Shown here: positions 1 to 5,332 of the stretch, piece by piece | Layout of the letters: the number at the start of each line of letters is the position of its first letter | Numbering within the stretch: the first letter of the stretch is position 1 | Assembly (NCBI GenBank): GCA_018663565.1 | Contig: JABJQE010000243.1 | Span: forward strand, 1 to 6,321 | DNA: 6,321 nt | Source of the DNA: Phycisphaerae bacterium | GTDB lineage: Bacteria > Planctomycetota > Phycisphaerae > Phycisphaerales > SM1A02 | Reading direction: 5' to 3' | The notes under the pieces: generated by a model | Database searches by the model: none | What the model was told of the DNA's origin: nothing | Seen by the model: the letters and a program-made list of their open reading frames with translations, nothing else | Translations under genes and position numbers: made by a program

Positions 1-1887
1 GTCGCCGGAGCTGATATTGACTCATACGCAGTCTATGAAGACATCGCGATCATTTCACCACTAAATGAGTGCCCCGTGAATGATGCGTGGCGAGTTACAG
101 ATATCCCATCAGCGATCCGCAGCCTTCCAGGCGGCGAACGAGTCGGAAGCCTTGTGGCAGCCGAAATGGCCATTGATGCTGACCACGAGTTCTATCAGCA
201 GTACGGCTCAATCTCGGGTGTTGAGAACCGCGTCAATGCAGTGATCAACAGCGTGAACTTGCAGTACGAGAGCCAGTGCAATCTGACCCACGAGATTCAA
301 ACAATCGTGGTCCGCTCGAGCAGCAGTGATCCGTATAGCACCAACAGCATCGAGAATCGTCTCGATCAGTTGCAAGCGGAGTGGAATGGCAGCAATCATC
401 CTGGAATCAACCGGGACATTGTTCATCTCTTTACCGGTGCGAGCACTGGTTCGACAATTGGTTTGGCCTACCTTAACGCAGTGTGCTCGAGTTATGAGTA
501 CGGCGTTGTGCAGTCCAATTGCTGTGGTTCGTTTGGCTGCGCCACCGACCTCTCGGCTCACGAGATGGGTCACAACTGGGGCTCAGATCACTGCAATTGC
601 CCATCCAACACGATGAATCCAAGTTTGACCTGCGCGAACAACTTCTCGAGTAGTTCGATTAGCCAGATTTCAGGATTTGCAAACAGCATCTCCGGATGTC
701 TTCATGTACCCGGACCGTCTGGCGCTTGCTGCATTGGTAGCGGTTGTCAGCAACAATCGCAAACGGAGTGCGTAGCCATTGGTGGCGTGTTCCAGGGCGA
801 TGGTTCGCTATGTGCTGATGTGACTTGCGAGTCGGCCTCGGGTGCTTGCTGTCTTACAAGTGGCACGTGCGCAACGGTCAGTGAGTCCCAGTGCGCAGCT
901 GTTGGTGGTACTTACTACGGAGATGGGTATCCATGTGATGCAGAACTTTGCCTCCCCGAACCCACTGGCGCCTGCTGCTACGGTTCTACTTGCAATGTCA
1001 CCGAAGAGGCCGACTGCCCTGGTGCCTGGCTTGGTGCTGACACAACTTGTGATGGCAACCCTTGCACAGAGACGCAGTTCTCAGGCGTTTCATACCAAGT
1101 CGTTGGTGTCAATCTCGTTGACTCTCCACAGGACAGCTGGACGGTAGATGTCTTCGCAATGCTTGGCCCTGGCGAGCGACTCGATGCAGTGGCCGGCAAT
1201 GCAAGCCAGCTCAAGACGGTCGTGTCTACTGAAGGGTTCTGGCAGAGTTCCTACGGCGGTGCAACCTCACAGAGCGTGAATCCATCCTTCTACCCACTCG
1301 TTCCCGACCTTCGTTGGGACAGTCGCGTGACCATCGGTGCCCTTGATAGTTCGGGCGATCCATTCCCTGAGAATGCGCTCAATGACATTGGCATTGACTT
1401 CACGAACTTCGAAAATGGTGGTGCCATTTCAGCCAACAACGGTACCTGGTTTGTCGTGGCGACCGATTCGCAAGGCGAAGCACAGGCCATGATGACTGGC
1501 GACTGTGTGGATGGCCATGGCGTACTTATTGGTCGATTGACCGCCTTTGGCCTGAGCAGTGAAGTGACTGTCGAAGCATTGTTCCAGGGCCGAAACGCCC
1601 TGGGCGTGACATGGCAGGCCACTGGTGGCTCTACCATCAGCCTTGGCAACTGGGCAGACTGCAATGAGAATGGTATTGCTGATGCATGTGATATCGCATC
1701 AGGCACAAGCGAGGATACAGATGGCAATGGCATTCCCGATGAATGTGAGTCAGGCGGCTGTGATTGGGATCTCAATGGCGATGGCGTAACTGGCGTCGAT
1801 GACCTGCTGCTTCTCATTGGCGGGTACCCAGACGTCTACAATGTTGATGACTTGCTCGAACTACTGTCCGTCTTTGGATGTGAATGA
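1..1887 (+). CDS. Secreted metzincin-type zinc metalloprotease with Cys-rich modules and dockerin-like tail (5' partial)
   Basis: The frame is open from base 1, so the true start and probable signal peptide lie off the left edge; the GTG at 76 is only an internal codon. In window numbering (628 codons), residues about 45-235 resemble an M12/reprolysin-type protease. The zinc site HEMGHNWGSDH has ligands H187, H191 and H197 and catalytic E188, with a plausible Met-turn at M205 in NTMNP. Three six-Cys modules, each starting GACC, follow at residues 241-276, 281-317 and 323-355. Residues about 360-545 form an unrecognised, probably beta-rich region. The tail has two Asp/Asn-rich calcium-binding-like segments: 553-582, then a dockerin-like end with DLNGDGVTGVDD near 590. 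Family knowledge says such proteins are exported and hydrolyse extracellular protein; the many Cys pairs agree with that. The substrate is unknown. The protease call is firm; the exact subfamily is not. Confidence 0.88.
   Translation, partial: VAGADIDSYAVYEDIAIISPLNECPVNDAWRVTDIPSAIRSLPGGERVGSLVAAEMAIDADHEFYQQYGSISGVENRVNAVINSVNLQYESQCNLTHEIQTIVVRSSSSDPYSTNSIENRLDQLQAEWNGSNHPGINRDIVHLFTGASTGSTIGLAYLNAVCSSYEYGVVQSNCCGSFGCATDLSAHEMGHNWGSDHCNCPSNTMNPSLTCANNFSSSSISQISGFANSISGCLHVPGPSGACCIGSGCQQQSQTECVAIGGVFQGDGSLCADVTCESASGACCLTSGTCATVSESQCAAVGGTYYGDGYPCDAELCLPEPTGACCYGSTCNVTEEADCPGAWLGADTTCDGNPCTETQFSGVSYQVVGVNLVDSPQDSWTVDVFAMLGPGERLDAVAGNASQLKTVVSTEGFWQSSYGGATSQSVNPSFYPLVPDLRWDSRVTIGALDSSGDPFPENALNDIGIDFTNFENGGAISANNGTWFVVATDSQGEAQAMMTGDCVDGHGVLIGRLTAFGLSSEVTVEALFQGRNALGVTWQATGGSTISLGNWADCNENGIADACDIASGTSEDTDGNGIPDECESGGCDWDLNGDGVTGVDDLLLLIGGYPDVYNVDDLLELLSVFGCE
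721..1065 (+). repeat. Three tandem six-cysteine GACC modules within the metalloprotease
   Basis: Modules lie at 721-828, 841-951 and 967-1065 (36, 37 and 33 residues). All fit CC-x4-5-C-x7-C-x10-13-C-x4-C, and all open with Gly-Ala-Cys-Cys. The first two share a Gly-Gly and a Gly-Asp-Gly in the long fourth spacing, whereas the third is shortened there. Short linkers (4-5 residues, the second ending in Pro-Thr) separate them. The even number of cysteines and strict spacing suggest three small disulfide-stabilised folds, each with three bridges. Their role is unknown; a substrate-binding or spacer function between protease and C-terminal region is an inference. Confidence 0.8.
1657..1884 (+). 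other. Asp/Asn-rich calcium-binding-like and dockerin-like C-terminal segment
   Basis: Residues 553-582 carry DCNENGIADACD and DTDGNGIPDEC, matching the DxNxNG/DxDGNGxxD loops of thrombospondin type 3-like calcium-binding repeats. Residues 587-628 carry DLNGDGVTGVDDLLLLIGG, a dockerin/EF-hand-like loop plus helix. A second VDDLLELLSVFG follows, in which the helix part is kept but the Asp/Asn loop before it is lost. Such tails are common at the ends of large exported planctomycete proteins. Whether this one binds a cohesin, the cell surface or only calcium cannot be told from sequence. Confidence 0.7.
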
Positions 1888-1889
1888 AC

Positions 1890-1906
1890 CAGCGGCTACG
1901 CCGCTG
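1890..1906. repeat. Perfect short hairpin just after the metalloprotease stop codon
   Basis: CAGCGGC at 1890-1896 pairs with GCCGCTG at 1900-1906 around a TAC loop, two bases after the stop codon. A GC-rich 7-bp stem with a 3-base loop could protect the mRNA 3' end or help termination. It has no T-tract of its own, so alone it is not a classical intrinsic terminator. Confidence 0.6.
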
Positions 1907-1914
1907 AAAGTCGG

Positions 1915-1954
1915 AAGTCGGGAGTTGGGAGTTAAATGCTCCTGCTCCCGACTT
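1915..1954. terminator. Candidate bidirectional terminator hairpin
   Basis: AAGTCGGGAG (1915-1924) pairs perfectly with CTCCCGACTT (1945-1954). Inside it, GGAG (1928-1931) pairs with CTCC (1939-1942) around a TTAAATG loop. The structure lies between the metalloprotease and the proposed minus-strand peptide gene, which point at each other, so it could serve both. The T-rich tail is weak (TTTCGCATT), so the terminator call is moderate although the inverted repeat itself is clear. Confidence 0.5.
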
Positions 1955-2117
1955 TCGCATTGATGGCCCGGCAATCACATCGCCCGTTGCAGCCCAGTGG
2001 CTCTTCGATGTCCGTCCGGTGTGGTACCTAAACCCGTTTGTATTTATGAGTCCTGTAGCGGTCGGTGGAAGTTGATGTCAGACCGCATTGCCCCCACGGG
2101 CGGCAAGTCCCGGCGGC

Positions 2118-2210
2118 TCAATCTTCGCCGACAGATTCCATATAAAGCGCCACGAGCCCAAAGACGAGCAAGATCATTCCGATGGCAATGAATGGCAGTC
2201 CAGGAGGCAT
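2118..2210 (-). CDS. Possible 30-residue single-span membrane peptide
   Basis: Read on the minus strand from ATG at 2210 to TGA at 2118, this frame encodes 30 residues. It starts MPPGLPFIAIG, continues with a run of Ile, Leu, Val, Phe, Gly and Ala giving about 20 uncharged residues, and ends ESVGED. That is the profile of one transmembrane helix with an acidic C-terminus. The frame stays open upstream (to 2336), but the extra residues look polar and random, so the short start is preferred. No good Shine-Dalgarno sits at usual spacing (GAGG is 12 bases away); instead a promoter-like pair ends six bases before the ATG. It diverges from the acyltransferase gene. I recognise no family, and a chance hydrophobic frame remains possible. 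Confidence 0.35.
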   Translation of the reverse strand: MPPGLPFIAIGMILLVFGLVALYMESVGED

Positions 2211-2216
2211 GGTTTT

Positions 2217-2244
2217 ATTGTGCCTCGAATTCAGGCTTTGCCAA
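2217..2244 (-). promoter_or_regulatory. Sigma70-like promoter candidate for the minus-strand peptide
   Basis: On the minus strand TTGGCA (2244-2239, 5 of 6 to TTGACA) is followed after 16 bases by CACAAT (2222-2217, 4 of 6 to TATAAT). The ATG at 2210 begins seven bases past the -10 hexamer, about where transcription would start, so the mRNA would have little or no leader. The match is by eye only, and consensus-like pairs also arise by chance. Confidence 0.35.
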
Positions 2245-2327
2245 ACAGGAAGATCAGAATCCGTGCATGTCGGTGCGTCGGTCTGCTCCGATTGTGCTAT
2301 TTGATAGGCTATGGGGAAGAAGGGCGG

Positions 2328-3662
2328 ATGCACCATATGGCAGCAGGAAACATCGTACGGAGCCTCGGCTACTGGGAATCAATCTGCGCTGCCAATGCGC
2401 GTTGGTGGCTTGGAGCGGGCAATATGGTGGCACTTGGGGCTGGAACAGGACCACTTGATGAAGCCGCCTATCAGGCCGCATTGCGGATTCTCTTCGAACG
2501 CCATCCGTTGCTGCAGTGCCGGCTTGATATCGGGACCGACGGATTGCATTTTGTCCAGGACGTTGCGTTTGAGGACATTCCCCTCCATATGCACCATGTG
2601 GAGAGCGAAGATGAACTCATTCATGTCTGGGAACAGATGCTCCACGACGAATTGCCGGATCGTCATCGGCTCTGGGAGCCGCTCTTTGCGCCCTCACGCG
2701 ATGGCTCAACGTGGCGTGTGCTCCTGAAGCTTCACCACTCCATTGCAGACGGTCGGTCGCTTGGACATCTCCTTGAGCAATTTGTAGAGATAGCAGCGAG
2801 CGTACTTCGCGGTGAATCTCCTCGGCAGGAGATAGTGGCTATCCCGCCTCCGAGTGAGCATCGACTTGCAGAGGGCAATACAACCGCCGCCATGAACGCT
2901 GCGTTTGAGGCAGCTGGTGGCCAACCTGAGATTACACCGTGGCCGATTGACCATGAGGCAGACCTTGAATGCCGGAGAGGTCGCATCGCCTTTCGATCAC
3001 TCGATGCCGAATCTTGCTCTCGCATTGTGGCAACGTGCCATGAGCATGGCGTGACACTGCTGAGCGCCTTCGCCGCAGCAGCGGCTATTACACACGCGCG
3101 GCATGTCGGCGGACCAGTTGATACCGACAGTGTGATTCCAGTTGACCTTCGCAGGTTCTTCGAGACGACTCCACCTCGAGATGAACTTCATATGGGCGCA
3201 ACATGCGTAGAAGTTCATTTGAATGGCGTACGCCCAGACGATGATCTTTGGCAGGTGGCCACGCGGTTCAAGGCCGAATTGGCGTCCGCGATTGTGCCTG
3301 AAATCATGCCACCGACTGACTTTACTGCTGCGGATTTGAAGGCAGCCACCGAAGGGTGGGCCGATGTGGATGGTCGGTACCGACATGGCTGGTGTCTGAC
3401 GAATATTGGCAAGTTGGATTGGACGGGAGATCATTCTCCGCTCACAACAGAACGCGTAGAAATGACTGCCTCTGTGCACTTTGGGGGCTTCCCAATGCTC
3501 ATTCCTATTCTCACGCACAAGGGAATCTTGCGAGTGGGTTTCACTTGGGCTGAGCCACTAATGGCTCGAACCACTGCGAACGGCTGGATAGACGACATCT
3601 GGAAGACCTTCACTGCGGTTGCTGATGGCTGCACTACAGAGCATCCGATGCCACGTCTATAG
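2328..3662 (+). CDS. Acyltransferase of the condensation-domain / PapA5 superfamily
   Basis: The 444-residue product has the hallmarks of the CAT-like acyltransferase fold shared by condensation domains, PapA5-type transferases and alcohol acetyltransferases. Visible landmarks are an N-terminal LFERHPLLQCRL (about 55-66), the catalytic HHSIADG (H136, H137, D141, G142), IPVDLRR near 270-276 and a TNIGKLDW segment near 358-365. H137 would be the general base moving an acyl group from a thioester (CoA or carrier protein) to an alcohol or amine. The length is close to PapA5 (about 420), and no carrier or adenylation domain is attached, so this is a stand-alone enzyme. Start 2328 was chosen because a purine-rich GGGGAAGAAGGG lies directly before it and the frame upstream looks non-coding; ATG 2337 is an alternative with wider spacing. 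Donor and acceptor are unknown, and no neighbour reveals them. Confidence 0.8.
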   Translation: MHHMAAGNIVRSLGYWESICAANARWWLGAGNMVALGAGTGPLDEAAYQAALRILFERHPLLQCRLDIGTDGLHFVQDVAFEDIPLHMHHVESEDELIHVWEQMLHDELPDRHRLWEPLFAPSRDGSTWRVLLKLHHSIADGRSLGHLLEQFVEIAASVLRGESPRQEIVAIPPPSEHRLAEGNTTAAMNAAFEAAGGQPEITPWPIDHEADLECRRGRIAFRSLDAESCSRIVATCHEHGVTLLSAFAAAAAITHARHVGGPVDTDSVIPVDLRRFFETTPPRDELHMGATCVEVHLNGVRPDDDLWQVATRFKAELASAIVPEIMPPTDFTAADLKAATEGWADVDGRYRHGWCLTNIGKLDWTGDHSPLTTERVEMTASVHFGGFPMLIPILTHKGILRVGFTWAEPLMARTTANGWIDDIWKTFTAVADGCTTEHPMPRL

Positions 3663-3666
3663 CTCG

Positions 3667-3704
3667 GATTGCCCTGCATGTGCAGGGAAAACAAACTGGC
3701 AATC
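3667..3704. repeat. Compound hairpin after the acyltransferase stop
   Basis: CCCTGC (3672-3677) pairs with GCAGGG (3682-3687) around ATGT, and GATTG (3667-3671) can add an outer stem with CAATC (3700-3704). This lies five bases after the stop codon. No T-tract follows on the plus strand (the next bases are A-rich), so it may act as a 3'-end stabiliser or a factor-dependent termination site rather than an intrinsic terminator. Confidence 0.45.
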
Positions 3705-3737
3705 TGAAAAAACACTGAAAATACAGGGGTCTACGGC

Positions 3738-3766
3738 TTGTGGGCAGGCCGCTGCAGGGGTACATT
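3738..3766 (+). promoter_or_regulatory. Candidate promoter of the HU gene
   Basis: TTGTGG (3738-3743) and TACATT (3761-3766) are separated by 17 bases. The -35 matches only the TTG core, while the -10 matches 4 of 6. Transcription would begin near 3773, giving a leader of roughly 90 bases that includes the hairpin at 3810-3826. Matches are modest, so this is a plausible placement only. Confidence 0.35.
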
Positions 3767-3768
3767 CC

Positions 3769-3782
3769 CGCTCGATCGAGCG
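3769..3782. promoter_or_regulatory. 14-bp perfect palindrome, operator-like
   Basis: CGCTCGATCGAGCG is a perfect 14-bp palindrome with no spacer. It covers the start site expected from the candidate promoter just upstream, a position typical of a dimeric repressor's operator. With no unpaired loop bases in the centre it fits a protein-binding site better than an RNA hairpin. The binding protein is unknown; HU autoregulation or a dedicated regulator are both possible. Confidence 0.4.
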
Positions 3783-3809
3783 TGTGGCTCGTTTGTTCCC
3801 TTATTCACG

Positions 3810-3826
3810 GGTCAGTGGAACTGACC
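3810..3826 (+). repeat. 5'-UTR hairpin upstream of HU
   Basis: GGTCAGT (3810-3816) pairs perfectly with ACTGACC (3820-3826) around a GGA loop, ending 34 bases before the HU start codon. It leaves the ribosome-binding site (AGAAAGGA) free, so it is more likely an mRNA stabiliser or protein site than a block to translation. Confidence 0.5.
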
Positions 3827-3860
3827 AAAGATCAATCGAGAGCAGAAAGGATTCCTGCAC

Positions 3861-4226
3861 ATGGCAAAGAAGAAGACCACGAAGAAGAAGACCACGAAGA
3901 AGAAGACCGCGGCAACCGCCGAAGTCAAGCCACGCACCAAGACCCAGATCTACGGCGATATTGCTGAGAGCACTGGTTTGACCCGCAAGGAAGTTGCTTG
4001 CGTGTTCGACTCTATGGCTGGCATGGTCAAGAAGGATCTCGGCCGTCGTGGCCCTGGCACCTTCACAGTGCCTGGTCTCATGAAGATCCGCAAGCATCGC
4101 AAGCCCGCCACCAAGAAGCGATTCGGCAAGAATCCATTCACTGGTGAAGAGCAATGGTTCAAGGCTAAGCCTGCCAAGAACGTCGTGAAGTTCACGGCGC
4201 TCAAGGTCCTCAAGGAAATGGTCTGA
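3861..4226 (+). CDS. HU-family DNA-binding protein with lysine-rich N-terminal tail
   Basis: The 121-residue protein has an HU/IHF core from about residue 24 to 121, including GPGTFTV (64-70) and NPFTGE (91-96) of the DNA-binding beta-arm. It would act as a dimer bending and compacting nucleoid DNA. Two features depart from E. coli HU (about 90 residues). A tail MAKKKTTKKKTTKKKT precedes the core, resembling histone H1-type basic tails and likely to touch the DNA backbone. The arm region between GTF and NP is also about eleven residues longer, and very basic (KIRKHRKPATKKR). AGAAAGGA at 3844-3851 lies nine bases before the ATG and settles the start. The gene stands alone between its own leader and a strong terminator, as expected for an abundantly expressed chromatin protein. 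An IHF-like sequence-specific role cannot be excluded. Confidence 0.92.
   Translation: MAKKKTTKKKTTKKKTAATAEVKPRTKTQIYGDIAESTGLTRKEVACVFDSMAGMVKKDLGRRGPGTFTVPGLMKIRKHRKPATKKRFGKNPFTGEEQWFKAKPAKNVVKFTALKVLKEMV
3867..3911 (+). repeat. Three 15-bp tandem repeats encoding the KKKTT tail
   Basis: The unit AAGAAGAAGACCACG occurs at 3867-3881 and 3882-3896 exactly, and at 3897-3911 with one change (GCG for the last ACG). Identity at the codon level, not just the protein level, points to recent slippage or unequal recombination. Fifteen bases keep the frame, so gain or loss of units would change tail length by five residues without breaking the gene. Confidence 0.9.
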
Positions 4227-4240
4227 TCGTAGACCCTTCC

Positions 4241-4255
4241 TGATCCAACGGATCA
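4241..4255. repeat. Small hairpin between HU stop and terminator
   Basis: TGATCC (4241-4246) and GGATCA (4250-4255) pair around AAC, 14 bases after the HU stop codon. It precedes the main terminator and may help shield the mRNA 3' end; it has no T-tract. Confidence 0.4.
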
Positions 4256-4260
4256 CATTG

Positions 4261-4299
4261 CAAGACCGCCGAGCATTGCTCGGCGGTCTTGTCTTTTTT
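4261..4299 (+). terminator. Strong intrinsic terminator of the HU gene
   Basis: CAAGACCGCCGAGC (4261-4274) pairs without mismatch with GCTCGGCGGTCTTG (4278-4291) around an ATT loop. Six consecutive T residues (4294-4299) follow almost at once. The 14-bp GC-rich stem plus T-tract is a textbook Rho-independent terminator and should separate HU from murQ. Confidence 0.93.
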
Positions 4300-4307
4300 G
4301 ATCTCTA

Positions 4308-4434
4308 GGGGGCGGTTACCACACGGGGCAACCAGCGAATGAGTTGAAGAACCATATCGCCCCCAAAGGTGGCGACCGACCTCGGGGGACTGACGCTGTT
4401 TCGGGTTACCCTCTACCACCATGCCACTCCCCCC
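4308..4434 (+). promoter_or_regulatory. Structured murQ leader with alternating G- and C-tracts
   Basis: The region from the HU terminator to the early murQ codons contains GGGGGCG (4308-4314), CGCCCCC (4358-4364), GGGGG (4384-4388) and CCCCCC (4429-4434, codons 3-5 of murQ). Tracts 1:2 and 3:4 can pair, or 2:3 can pair instead, so the helices compete. Pairing 3:4 would bury the start codon at 4421. GGTTACC also occurs twice (4314-4320, 4404-4410). No Shine-Dalgarno is visible before the ATG. I match this to no known riboswitch class. The complementarity is seen directly; a regulatory role is inference. Confidence 0.3.
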
Positions 4435-5332
4435 TGATCGCAGTCATGTGTCTACCGAACAGCGAGCGGAACAACCACAAACCCCGCTCGACCAACTCAC
4501 AGCCCCAGACCTTGTACGCCAGCTCACTGAACATCAGCACGCGGCTGTCACCGCAGTGGAAGTCGCAGCAGATGAGATTGGCAGATTTGTGGAGGAACTC
4601 GTCGAACGAATGCGAATTGGGGGTCGACTGATCTATCTCGGGGCCGGAACGAGTGGCCGGCTTGGTGTGCTCGATGCCTCCGAGTGCCCTCCCACATTTG
4701 GATCCACTCAGAACCAGGTCGTCGGACTCATTGCTGGAGGGGACACATCGCTTCGGCGATCAAGCGAGGCGAAAGAGGACAACCCGGACGGGGCCGCCTT
4801 GCAACTTGAGGAACTTGGCGTTGGTGCCGGCGACACGGTGCTCGGAATCGCTGCTGGGGGCACAACCCCATGGGTACTTGGCGCGATCACGCTGGCCAAG
4901 GCACGAGGCGCAGCGACCGCCCTGCTCTCGTGCAGCCCGAGATCGCAACCGCCTGGTTGTGACCGGTTGATTGTCGTCCACACCGGACCAGAACTACTAA
5001 GAGGCTCGACGCGACTGAAGGCAGGCACCGCGACCAAGATAACTCTCAATGCTATAACGACTGCCACCTTCGTCCTGCTCGGGGCCGTTCATGGCGACCT
5101 GATGATTGATGTCAAAGTCACCAATGACAAACTACTGGACCGGGCCATTCGCATCATGCGGACATTTACCCCGGACCTGAGCAGGCAAGACGCGGCGGAT
5201 CAGATCAAGGCATGTGGCGGTCAGCTCAAGACCGCCATACTCGCAGCACACTGTGGCCTCGACGCCGATGCTGCCTCGTGTCTATTGGCGGCACACAATG
5301 GCTCGCTACGGCGTGCGATTGCTACGCAGTGA
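4421..5332 (+). CDS. murQ: N-acetylmuramic acid 6-phosphate etherase MurQ
   Basis: The 303-residue protein matches the whole length of MurQ (E. coli 298). This cytoplasmic SIS-domain lyase cleaves the lactyl ether of MurNAc-6-phosphate to give GlcNAc-6-phosphate and D-lactate during cell-wall recycling or MurNAc use. Diagnostic segments are GAGTSGRLGVLDASECPPTFG-type sequence at 74-94, SSEAKEDN at 114-121, RLKAGTATK at 198-206 and DVKVTNDKLLDRA at 230-242. The two acid/base glutamates (E. coli E83 and E114) align with E88 and E119 at the same spacing. The usual GIAASGRTP loop reads GIAAGGTTP (142-150), so Ser and Arg are replaced. Start 4421 gives a family-like N-terminus; GTG 4448 is an alternative, and neither has a clear ribosome-binding site. 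No MurNAc kinase or transporter is adjacent, so the substrate must come from elsewhere in the genome. Confidence 0.92.
   Translation: MPLPPDRSHVSTEQRAEQPQTPLDQLTAPDLVRQLTEHQHAAVTAVEVAADEIGRFVEELVERMRIGGRLIYLGAGTSGRLGVLDASECPPTFGSTQNQVVGLIAGGDTSLRRSSEAKEDNPDGAALQLEELGVGAGDTVLGIAAGGTTPWVLGAITLAKARGAATALLSCSPRSQPPGCDRLIVVHTGPELLRGSTRLKAGTATKITLNAITTATFVLLGAVHGDLMIDVKVTNDKLLDRAIRIMRTFTPDLSRQDAADQIKACGGQLKTAILAAHCGLDADAASCLLAAHNGSLRRAIATQ

Larger units (their letters stand above)
1955..2327. other. Rest of the intergenic gap before the acyltransferase
   Basis: Apart from the minus-strand peptide and its promoter-like pair, I see nothing convincing in this stretch. The plus-strand frames across it encode Arg/Ser-rich, low-quality sequence, including the open frame that runs from 2088 into the acyltransferase; this is taken as leader, not coding. 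An A/T-richer patch near 2295-2311 could hold the acyltransferase promoter, but I could not pick convincing -35 and -10 boxes. Confidence 0.5.

Noticed and set aside
76..1887. GTG at 76 as the start of the metalloprotease
   Set aside because: The same frame is open back to base 1 with protein-like sequence, and a start here would leave no signal peptide, so the gene is 5' partial.
2088..2327. 80-residue N-terminal extension of the acyltransferase
   Set aside because: The residues are Arg-, His- and Cys-rich and unlike the family; a purine-rich ribosome-binding sequence sits just before 2328.
2997..3518. 173-residue minus-strand open frame inside the acyltransferase
   Set aside because: Its composition is random-looking and it lies wholly within a gene with intact catalytic motifs.
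3801..4256. 151-residue minus-strand open frame across HU
   Set aside because: It is a mirror of the HU coding sequence: its Leu-rich repeats (GLLLRGLLL) are the antisense of the Lys codon repeats.
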